From Candidatus Brocadiaceae bacterium (lineage in GTDB: Bacteria > Planctomycetota > MHYJ01 > JACQXL01 > CAKKQI01): 6,403 nucleotides of DNA. Position numbers and translations under genes: made by a program. This document shows, piece after piece, positions 1-5,460 of this stretch; position 1 is the stretch's first letter; the number at the start of each line of letters is the position of its first letter. Location: NCBI GenBank assembly GCA_919901895.1, contig CAKKQI010000142.1, positions 1 through 6,403 of the forward strand, written 5' to 3'. The notes beneath the pieces were generated by a model. The model was not told where the DNA came from and did not search any database. It saw nothing but the letters and a program-made list of their open reading frames with translations.

Positions 1-12
1 CCCCCCCCCCCC
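1..12. repeat. Poly-C run of 12 bases
   Basis: The window opens with twelve consecutive C residues followed by TAAAACG. No gene reads through it. It may be a genuine slippage-prone homopolymer, or an assembly artefact at a contig end. The sequence alone does not decide. Confidence 0.9.
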
Positions 13-88
13 TAAAACGACCGGAATCCAGCATAGAATAATGGTTGTAGGGCAGGCAGTTTTATCACGGAATAATTCTTCACCACAC

Positions 89-123
89 ATTCGTTTCACT
101 CAGTGTAAACTCCGGGAACGAAT
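89..123. other. Overlapping alternative hairpins in the gene-free left end
   Basis: Two inverted repeats share bases. The outer pair is ATTCGTT (89-95) with AACGAAT (117-123), seven perfect pairs around a 21-base loop. The inner pair is GTTTCACT (93-100) with AGTG and AAAC (102-105 and 107-110), eight pairs with one bulged T at 106. Because 93-95 take part in both, the two folds exclude each other. No U-run follows on either strand, so a simple intrinsic terminator is not supported. The role is unknown; it could belong to a transcript from outside the window or be a small dispersed repeat. Confidence 0.4.
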
Positions 124-136
124 TTAGACCTGATAA

Positions 137-242
137 GAGTCTGTTGCATAAACCTTATTTTAGGGAAAGAAGTCACTTATATTGATTTCTACTGCAAATA
201 AAGGCACTTTTGTCTGGAAAAACCGATTTATGCAACAGGCTC
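137..242. mobile_element. MITE-like 106-bp element with 18-bp inverted ends
   Basis: The left end (137-154, GAGTCTGTTGCATAAACC) matches the reverse complement of the right end (225-242, GAGCCTGTTGCATAAATC) at 16 of 18 positions. The direct repeat ATAA lies immediately outside both ends (133-136 and 243-246), as expected for a target-site duplication. The 70-base interior has no coding potential. The size, structure and CTGTTGCATAA-type end suggest a non-autonomous element mobilised by a transposase elsewhere, possibly of an IS5-like group; that family guess is from general resemblance only. It ends 10 bases past the stop codon of the dehydrogenase gene, so its long hairpin may mark or stabilise that transcript's 3' end. 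A four-base duplication can arise by chance in AT-rich DNA, so the boundaries are probable rather than proven. Confidence 0.65.
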
Positions 243-252
243 ATAAACCCCG

Positions 253-1482
253 TTATAAATAGGAAACTTTTCCCTTAATATCGAAACCTCTCCGGCGGGC
301 TTCTTCCACTATAATCTTTCCTGGCACGGCCAGTTCCACCGGCCAGACCCCGGACGGAATCCTTGCCTGCGCCGCCAGAATTGTTACAATGGAAGCATGC
401 CAACCGGTCAATTTTTGCATTGCGGTAAAACCGGTCAGAGCGTCATAGTAATCAATTAATTCTACAAAAGCCGCGGCCGGCCGCCCGTTTTTTTTACCGA
501 CGCACTTTATCCGCATTACCCCAATATCACGGACATCGGAATTGGTAATCTTCGACTCAAGTAAGGTATGAAATACATCACGCGGAATAATCTTCACTTT
601 GCCAACCTGAACCGGCTTCTGTTCCAGGAGTCCCAGTTGGGCAAATGCTTTAAACTGCGCCGCATGACCTGGATAACGAAGTGTTTTATTTTCCAGCCGT
701 TCCAGTTTACCCTGGAAAGTCCACGGTGCGGTGGAAAGTCCGCCGGAAGTAACAAACGCCTCTAACCGGCCCGCCCAAGGCGAGGTTCGCCCCGCCTTAT
801 CGGGGCGACCGGCCAGCGCCGGAAAATTAAGTTGCTCAGATCCTTCAAAACACGGCACCTCGGTAATTTTACCGTTACGTAAAAAATAGGCATTACCGGA
901 GTATTCATTAGTCAAACCGGCGATGCTGAATAGCAACGAATAATTCCAGGGCGGAAGCGGGTTCTGAGGCAATCCCCCATCCCAGATGTAAACCTCACGC
1001 GGTTTATCCAACAACGACATCGCATAAACGGCCAGAGAAATATTCAGTCCCGGACCCATTCCGCAATCAGGCACAATGCTGACCCAGGCCTTTTTGGCCC
1101 GGGCCTTTTGTTGTAATTGCTTCCGGACGATGCCGGTATTCCCGCCGAGGTCAGTCATATGACATTTAAGCCGAATCGCCAGATTGGTGATAGCCGGATT
1201 GAAAGAATAATGAGCCGCGCTGATGAAGGCGTTTATGCCTTTAAGAATTGAGGCCAGTTTCCCGGTATTAGTAATGTCAGACTGGAAACCTTTGGCAATT
1301 TTACAGCCGACTTGTCCCGCTGAAGGCGGGAGTAATTTATTAATTCGGTCGGCTCCGGCGCGGGCTGATGAAAGATTAATATCAATCAACCGGATTTCTT
1401 CAGCCCGGCCGAATTTAGCCAGGTCATAAGCCGCGGCAATCCCCTGCCGACCGGCCCCTAAAACAGCATAACGATATTTCAT
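253..1482 (-). CDS. Saccharopine dehydrogenase-family oxidoreductase (lysine 6-dehydrogenase-like)
   Basis: This 409-residue protein starts with a Rossmann fold: a beta strand followed by the GAGRQG dinucleotide-binding loop at residues 9-14, with an acidic end to the second strand (LIDIN, 32-36). Later family landmarks are DLGGN (111-115), VPDCGMGPGLN (138-148), GGLPQNPLPPWNYSL (169-183), KTLRYPGH (266-273) and GVWPVE (378-383). These fit the saccharopine dehydrogenase / L-lysine 6-dehydrogenase superfamily, soluble NAD(P)-dependent enzymes acting on amino-acid C-N bonds. The exact substrate cannot be read from the sequence. The ATG at 1482 follows TTAGGAATT, a close Shine-Dalgarno. The gene lies 64 bases downstream of the imidazolonepropionase gene with no clear terminator between, so cotranscription is likely. 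Residues about 224-237 (AGRPDKAGRTSPWA) interrupt an otherwise family-like FPAL-GRLEAF stretch and correspond to GC-rich palindromic DNA, as do residues 51-56. The stop is TAA. Confidence 0.85.
   Translation of the reverse strand: MKYRYAVLGAGRQGIAAAYDLAKFGRAEEIRLIDINLSSARAGADRINKLLPPSAGQVGCKIAKGFQSDITNTGKLASILKGINAFISAAHYSFNPAITNLAIRLKCHMTDLGGNTGIVRKQLQQKARAKKAWVSIVPDCGMGPGLNISLAVYAMSLLDKPREVYIWDGGLPQNPLPPWNYSLLFSIAGLTNEYSGNAYFLRNGKITEVPCFEGSEQLNFPALAGRPDKAGRTSPWAGRLEAFVTSGGLSTAPWTFQGKLERLENKTLRYPGHAAQFKAFAQLGLLEQKPVQVGKVKIIPRDVFHTLLESKITNSDVRDIGVMRIKCVGKKNGRPAAAFVELIDYYDALTGFTAMQKLTGWHASIVTILAAQARIPSGVWPVELAVPGKIIVEEARRRGFDIKGKVSYL
765..814. repeat. Double GC-rich palindrome inside a coding region, flanked by a 7-bp direct repeat
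   Basis: Two adjacent hairpins lie at 772-782 (CGCC CAA GGCG) and 788-807 (CGCCCCG, 6-base loop, CGGGGCG). The block 772-807 is bordered on both sides by ACCGGCC (765-771 and 808-814). Translated, it gives an apparent 14-residue in-frame insertion in the dehydrogenase. A 36-base element plus a 7-base duplication would add 43 bases and break the frame, so if this was an insertion the ends were later adjusted to a net 42 bases, or the direct repeat is partly chance. The core CGCCTTGG is shared with the palindrome at 1499-1514. Confidence 0.55.
1305..1354. repeat. GC-rich palindrome within the dehydrogenase gene
   Basis: TCCCGC (1315-1320) pairs with GCGGGA (1326-1331) across a 5-base loop. An outer 7-bp inverted repeat, AGCCGAC (1305-1311) and GTCGGCT (1348-1354), encloses it. 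The inner part resembles the copy at 1499-1514 (shared TCCCGCCTT, GCGGGA and a following AGT when read on the minus strand). It encodes residues about 51-56 (LPPSAG), in a surface-like stretch between a Rossmann helix and the next strand, where an insertion would be tolerated. Confidence 0.45.
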
Positions 1483-1498
1483 AATTCCTAACCACTGA

Positions 1499-1514
1499 TC
1501 CCGCCAAGGCGGGA
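1499..1514. repeat. Perfect GC-rich palindrome upstream of the dehydrogenase start
   Basis: TCCCGCC-AA-GGCGGGA is a perfect 7-bp inverted repeat in the 64-base spacer between the imidazolonepropionase and dehydrogenase genes, 17 bases before the dehydrogenase ATG. On the minus (transcribed) strand it is not followed by a T-run, so it is unlikely to be an intrinsic terminator. It is probably a copy of the same dispersed palindrome family as the two copies in the gene. In RNA it would form a short hairpin near the Shine-Dalgarno of the dehydrogenase gene and could affect its translation; that is inference. Confidence 0.6.
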
Positions 1515-1546
1515 CAGATTTTAAAAAGATTACCCGGATTAAAAAA

Positions 1547-2785
1547 TTAGAACTTATCTTTCCGGTAAACTTTTCCCCTTTTAATCATTATCTCCACCGC
1601 ATTATGGCCAATCCGGTAAATGACATCTTCAAAAGTCGGCAGATTCCAAATCTGGATATCAGCCAGTTTGCCCGGCTCCAGTGAACCGCGGTCTGATTCC
1701 AACTGCAATGCCTTGGCTCCACCCATGGTCGCAGCATAAAGGGCTTCAGCCGGCGAAAACTTATACAACCGGCAGGCCAGTTGCATTACTATCTGCATTG
1801 ATTCTGTCCAGCAACCGGGACACAGGTCGGTGGCCAGCGCCAGCGTCATTCCTTCATCCATCATGGCCCGGGCCTCAAAAGGTTTCTGATGGCCCACGGC
1901 AAAATCAAGCGCCGGCATGACCACACCCACAATACCGGCTTGGGCTAATTGACGCATTTCCAAACAGGTCGTGTAGTTCAGATGGTCTGCAGAAACTGCG
2001 CCTAATTCCACCGCTATTTTTGCACCGCCGATATTGGCATAACCATCAAGGTGGATTTTCGGCTTAAGCCCGACTTTTTTCCCTGCCTCTAAAATCAGAC
2101 GCGACTGCTCCGCCGAATAATATCCTTCATCACAATAAACGTCATTGAATTCCGCTAATTTTTCCCGAGCCACTCGGGGAATCATTTCATTTATGATTAA
2201 ATCAACATACTTTTCGCGCGGTAATTCAGGCGGAAAATCATGGGCTCCCAGAAAGGTACTGATGATATCAACCGGTTGAGTGGCTTGCAAACGGCGGTTT
2301 ACCTCAAGCATTTTAATCTCTTCGGCTGTGCTTAACCCGTAACCGCTTTTACTTTCCACCGTGGTGGTGCCGGAAAAAAACATACCCTGTAACCGTTCAG
2401 ACGCCGAGGCGGTTAACTGTTCAACTGTTTCTTTTCTGGTCATCTGCATCGTCGCGATGATGCCGGAGGGTATGCCCAGTTTTTTAACTTCAGCCGCGTT
2501 CATCGTCATCCGGGCGGCGTATTCCTGCACACGCGACCCGCCGAAAATTAGGTGCGTATGACAATCCACAAATCCCGGCGTCACAATTTTACCAACAGCA
2601 TCAATTATCTTTGCCGAACTGGTATCAAACTGTTTTTTAATTTCTTCAAGCGGACCCACGGCCAGGATTTTCTCACCAGTAATAGCAATCGCCACACTTT
2701 TTTTCCGGCCGATTAAATCCTTGCCACTCGGAATACAGGTCAACACCTCGGTCGCATTAGTAATAAGTAGGCTTGCGTTATTCAT
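1547..2785 (-). CDS. hutI: Imidazolonepropionase-like amidohydrolase, divergent active site
   Basis: This 412-residue protein has the full length of HutI, which hydrolyses imidazolone-5-propionate to N-formimino-glutamate in the cytoplasm. Amidohydrolase landmarks are VTPGFVDCHTHLIFGGSR (metal ligands H76 and H78, substrate-type R85), ESKSGYG (144-150, Y149), GAHDFPPE (180-187, H182), KIHLDG (H245, metal), GAVSADHLNYT (262-272) and LATDLCPG (317-324, metal D320). Against Bacillus subtilis HutI as I recall it, the Glu in HADE is replaced by Gly248 (HLDG), and the substrate loop DFNPGSSP becomes DLCPGCW, with two cysteines and one residue fewer. Metal ligands are kept, so an active hydrolase is likely, but substrate or mechanism may differ. 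The ATG at 2785 has only a weak Shine-Dalgarno (GGAT about 14 bases upstream). A promoter lies at 2881-2908. The stop is TAA, and the dehydrogenase gene follows 64 bases later. Confidence 0.88.
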   Translation of the reverse strand: MNNASLLITNATEVLTCIPSGKDLIGRKKSVAIAITGEKILAVGPLEEIKKQFDTSSAKIIDAVGKIVTPGFVDCHTHLIFGGSRVQEYAARMTMNAAEVKKLGIPSGIIATMQMTRKETVEQLTASASERLQGMFFSGTTTVESKSGYGLSTAEEIKMLEVNRRLQATQPVDIISTFLGAHDFPPELPREKYVDLIINEMIPRVAREKLAEFNDVYCDEGYYSAEQSRLILEAGKKVGLKPKIHLDGYANIGGAKIAVELGAVSADHLNYTTCLEMRQLAQAGIVGVVMPALDFAVGHQKPFEARAMMDEGMTLALATDLCPGCWTESMQIVMQLACRLYKFSPAEALYAATMGGAKALQLESDRGSLEPGKLADIQIWNLPTFEDVIYRIGHNAVEIMIKRGKVYRKDKF

Positions 2786-2880
2786 TTATAAATTTTATCC
2801 AGCTGGCTTTGAAGCACACCGGACACCTCATTTGACAGAAATTTCCATTACTATCCTAACTCCGGATATCGTATCGTGAT

Positions 2881-2908
2881 ATTATAGACAAATTAAAGGA
2901 TATTTCAA
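2881..2908 (-). promoter_or_regulatory. Sigma-70-type promoter for hutI
   Basis: On the minus strand TTGAAA (2908-2903) and a consensus TATAAT (2886-2881) are separated by 16 bases. Transcription would begin near 2874, giving a leader of about 89 bases before the hutI ATG. An inverted repeat ATATC (2866-2870) / GATAT (2878-2882) is centred on the predicted start and overlaps the -10 box, which is a reasonable operator position. The leader also contains the palindrome CCAGCTGG (2799-2806). No match to a known HutC operator was recognised. Confidence 0.65.
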
Positions 2909-2934
2909 CGTTTTTTCAAAATATATCATTTTTC

Positions 2935-2963
2935 TTGAACTATTTTAATTCGCGTGATAAAAT
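2935..2963 (+). promoter_or_regulatory. Sigma-70-type promoter for the nucleotidyltransferase cassette
   Basis: TTGAAC (2935-2940) and TAAAAT (2958-2963) are separated by 17 bases on the plus strand. Transcription would begin near 2970, about 58 bases before the ATG at 3029. The promoter diverges from that of hutI, the two -35 boxes lying 26 bases apart, so one bound regulator or local supercoiling could affect both. Confidence 0.55.
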
Positions 2964-2976
2964 TTAAAATACAATA

Positions 2977-3013
2977 ACGGGATAGGGTATTCCGTATAGT
3001 AATCGTTAAACGA
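2977..3013 (+). promoter_or_regulatory. Two inverted repeats in the cassette leader, possible operator
   Basis: ACGGGATA (2977-2984) can pair with TATTCCGT (2988-2995) across a GGG loop, with one G-T wobble. A perfect palindrome TCGTT-A-AACGA follows at 3003-3013, ending just before the Shine-Dalgarno AGGA of the nucleotidyltransferase gene. Both lie between the predicted transcription start and the start codon. Small toxin-antitoxin-like cassettes often control themselves through such sites, but no regulator-like domain is seen in either cassette protein, so the role is open. Confidence 0.4.
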
Positions 3014-3028
3014 GAATAGGAAATAAAA

Positions 3029-3526
3029 ATGATTTTCTACGAGGAGATATTGAGGGCTTTTCAAAAACAAAAAGTAAAATATGTGCTTGTCGGCGGGATT
3101 GCCGTTAATCTTCTTGGCTCAATGCGCAGCACGGCCGATTTAGATATTCTTGTTGAAATGAGTGATGATAATCTTAAAAAGATTGTCAATATTATGAAAA
3201 AATATGGCTATCGCGTAAAGCAACCGGTCGACCCGATGAAAATTGCTGATAAAAAAACTAGAGAAGATTTGATTAAGAATAAAAATATGAAAGCCTTTAA
3301 TTTCTATAAAGAAAAGGAACTGAAAGAAGTTGATATAATTATAGAATCTCCGGTATCTTTTAAAGAAGCCTGGAAAAAACCTGTCCGCATTAAAATTGGT
3401 GATTTAATCTTGCCGGTTATTTCTATAAACAAACTAATCAAAATGAAGGAAAAAACAGGACGAACAATTGACCATCTGGATATAGAAGAATTAAAAAAGA
3501 TAAAAAAATTAAAGAGAAATTTATGA
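3029..3526 (+). CDS. Small nucleotidyltransferase-fold protein (AbiEii / DUF6036-like)
   Basis: This 165-residue protein shows the minimal nucleotidyltransferase signature: VLVGGIAVNLLG (G22-G23), then RSTADLDILV with the paired acidic residues D37 and D39, and a later acidic strand KEVDIII (D102) as the third metal-binding position. The C-terminal INKLIKMKEKTGRTIDHLDIEEL (133-155) matches the tail common in stand-alone nucleotidyltransferases of toxin-antitoxin and abortive-infection type. Such enzymes transfer nucleotides to RNA or protein targets; the target here cannot be told. AGGA lies 7 bases before the ATG. The next gene overlaps by four bases (ATGA). The DNA is markedly AT-rich (3241-3300 has 13 G/C in 60) compared with the hut genes, and the cassette lies antisense between hutU and hutI, pointing to horizontal acquisition. 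It is clearly a nucleotidyltransferase-fold protein; the toxin or antitoxin role is inference. Confidence 0.82.
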   Translation: MIFYEEILRAFQKQKVKYVLVGGIAVNLLGSMRSTADLDILVEMSDDNLKKIVNIMKKYGYRVKQPVDPMKIADKKTREDLIKNKNMKAFNFYKEKELKEVDIIIESPVSFKEAWKKPVRIKIGDLILPVISINKLIKMKEKTGRTIDHLDIEELKKIKKLKRNL

Positions 3527-3684
3527 TTTTTGAATGGGAAACTGAAAAAGAACGTCTTTTGAAATTTATAAAAATACCTCCAAAGAAAAAATTAGAGTGG
3601 CTTCGTCAGATGAATGAATTTATTGTTAAATCTTCGTCAAAACGCGATAAGTTAATTCGTTGGAAACTAAGGAAAATCCTTTAG
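3523..3684 (+). CDS. 53-residue basic partner protein of the nucleotidyltransferase
   Basis: This short gene starts at the ATG inside the ATGA overlap with the nucleotidyltransferase stop and ends with TAG. The product is strongly basic and probably helical, with a central PPKKKLEWLRQMNEF (residues 19-33) and a lysine/arginine-rich end. I recall short proteins with a KxLxWLxExxEF-type core often lying directly after stand-alone nucleotidyltransferase genes, which supports it as a real gene; this is from memory. It is far too short for a HEPN domain, the usual partner of MNT antitoxins. Translational coupling suggests the two proteins are needed together, for example as a complex. Its stop is three bases from the hutU stop on the other strand. 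Function unknown. Confidence 0.68.
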   Translation: MIFEWETEKERLLKFIKIPPKKKLEWLRQMNEFIVKSSSKRDKLIRWKLRKIL

Positions 3685-3687
3685 GTT

Positions 3688-5460
3688 TTAAATTTCTTTC
3701 GGATTCGCTCCCACTTGGGGCAGGATTATTCTGTCGCTCCGCCCGCGACGGCCAACCACACTTTCCTCCGGACCAAAAGTCGCCTTCTGACTCCACCAGA
3801 GCGGTATCTTAATTTTTTCTTTGGTCAGCGGTCCTTTACCATTCGCCACTTGGCGAGCCATTTTATATCCGGCCTGGGCATGACGCACCACCCCAATCCC
3901 GGAATCAGTTGTCATACAGGCCTCTAATCGCAAATCTGCCTCTTTGCTTCCGTCGGCAATCATCGTTACGCCGGTATGCACGGCCTCACCCATAGAATAA
4001 TTGGCCTGAATCGCCACCAAGTCCGCCATCGCCGCGGTATTAAGCAATCCATTAAGATACGGCCAGTCGGAAATCAGGTCGCCGCCGTCTTTCATCTTTT
4101 CCGATTCAAAAGTCGGATTGACAATGGAACCGGAATCAAGATTATCACGCGAAAAACCAACCGGACCGGCCAGTTTACCTTTACGAATCATTTCGTTCAC
4201 CTTCAAAGCAAAGACCTTGCGTTCGCCAAATCCTAAATAACAGACCCGGGCCGGCAAGGCCTCAATCGGCAACGTCTTACGAGCGATGTTAATCCACTTG
4301 ACCGTCGTCTTATCATTCGGAAACATTTTTAAAACTAAATCATCCATCTTAGCCAGGTCGTCGGCTTCACCGGAAAGACAGGTCCAGCGGAACGGACCGC
4401 GTCCGAGTTGGAATAACGGCCTGATATAAGCCGCCACAAAACCGGGAATCTTCATCGCCTGCTTTTCCGGCATACCGGCATCCCGGCATTCTTTGCGGAT
4501 ACTGGTTCCGTATTCAAAAACCTGAACACCTTGCTCATAAAAATCAATCATTGCTTTCAACTGTTTTTTCATTGACTCCCGGGCTTTTCGCAAATAGAGA
4601 GACCGGTCTTTGGCGCGGAGTTCGGCGGCCTGCTCGGGCGTATAACCGGCCGGGATATACGAAAGCGGGTCGTGACAGGGACACATCTCGCTGATGATAT
4701 CCGGCCGCCAGCCCAGTTTCAGCGCCTTAGGGAAAAGTTCAGATGCGTTACCGGGCACGCCGATACCAATTACTTTTTTCTCGGCCTTGGCTTTTTCGGC
4801 TATTTTAATCGCTTCTTCCAGCGAACCGGCCCGGGTATCCAGAAAACCGCGTTCCAGGGCGCGCTGGATAATTTTTTCGTTGGCATCAACAATCACAGAA
4901 ACTCCGCCGTGCATCGTCATCGCCCGCGGCTGGTTGCGACCCATCCCGCCTAACCCGGCCGTGAAATAGATCCGACCGGCCAGCGAACCGCCGAAATGCT
5001 GCTCTCCAACCGCGCCCAATGTTTCAAAGGTTCCCTGAATCACCCCCTGCGTTCCGATATACTCCCACGGACCGGCTGTGTACTGGGCAAACATCGTCAG
5101 GTTCTTATCCTGCAAATCATAAAATATCTCCCAGGTGGCTTTCATAATATTGGTATTAGCCATTAAAACGCGCGGGGCCAGGCGGTGGGTTTTAAAAATC
5201 GCCACCGGCATCCCGGACTGAATCACTAACGTTTCATCGTTTTCTAATTCTTTTAATGATTTTACGATAGCGTGATAACTTTCCCAGTTCCGGGCGCATT
5301 TACCGATACCGCCGTAGATAACCAGCCGCTCCGGCGCCTCGGCGTTTTCCATATTATTTTCCAGCATCCGCAGGAGACATTCCTGCTTCCAGCCCCGGCA
5401 ACGCAGTTTTTTACCGCGTTGGGCCTTGACGGAATACAAAACGTTATGTTTTAGTTTCAT
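3688..5460 (-). CDS. hutU: Urocanate hydratase (urocanase), divergent member
   Basis: This 590-residue cytoplasmic enzyme would add water to urocanate to give imidazolonepropionate, using tightly bound NAD. Urocanase landmarks are LRCRGWKQE (19-27), LVIYGGIGKCARNW (46-59), the NAD-site GLGGMG (169-174), the PGFVAAYIRPLF...GPFRW region (339-359), PARVCYLGFGER (403-414) with the catalytic-type C407, and DNLDSGS (439-445). Two deviations stand out. The QTSAHD-type NAD contact is MCPCHD (259-264), and the glycine loop GGGVGMG of ordinary enzymes is replaced, two residues shorter, by NYSMGEA (487-493). A tail of about 40 residues (551-590) extends beyond the usual bacterial end. The ATG at 5460 is chosen because the N-terminal spacing to LRCRGW fits the family and GGAG lies 10 bases upstream. 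It overlaps the sensor gene by 17 bases, so coupling is likely. The stop (TAA) meets the antisense cassette with a three-base gap. Confidence 0.9.
   Translation of the reverse strand: MKLKHNVLYSVKAQRGKKLRCRGWKQECLLRMLENNMENAEAPERLVIYGGIGKCARNWESYHAIVKSLKELENDETLVIQSGMPVAIFKTHRLAPRVLMANTNIMKATWEIFYDLQDKNLTMFAQYTAGPWEYIGTQGVIQGTFETLGAVGEQHFGGSLAGRIYFTAGLGGMGRNQPRAMTMHGGVSVIVDANEKIIQRALERGFLDTRAGSLEEAIKIAEKAKAEKKVIGIGVPGNASELFPKALKLGWRPDIISEMCPCHDPLSYIPAGYTPEQAAELRAKDRSLYLRKARESMKKQLKAMIDFYEQGVQVFEYGTSIRKECRDAGMPEKQAMKIPGFVAAYIRPLFQLGRGPFRWTCLSGEADDLAKMDDLVLKMFPNDKTTVKWINIARKTLPIEALPARVCYLGFGERKVFALKVNEMIRKGKLAGPVGFSRDNLDSGSIVNPTFESEKMKDGGDLISDWPYLNGLLNTAAMADLVAIQANYSMGEAVHTGVTMIADGSKEADLRLEACMTTDSGIGVVRHAQAGYKMARQVANGKGPLTKEKIKIPLWWSQKATFGPEESVVGRRGRSDRIILPQVGANPKEI

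Noticed and set aside
473..484. Perfect 12-bp palindrome GCGGCCGGCCGC
   Set aside because: It encodes ordinary residues (RPAA) in the dehydrogenase, shows no relation to the CCCGCC repeats, and is probably chance in GC-rich codons.
3523..3684. HEPN toxin partner
   Set aside because: At 53 residues with no RxxxxH motif it cannot be a HEPN domain.
4672..4969. Plus-strand reading frames inside hutU
   Set aside because: They lie opposite well-conserved urocanase sequence, resemble no family, and reflect the complement of a codon-biased gene.
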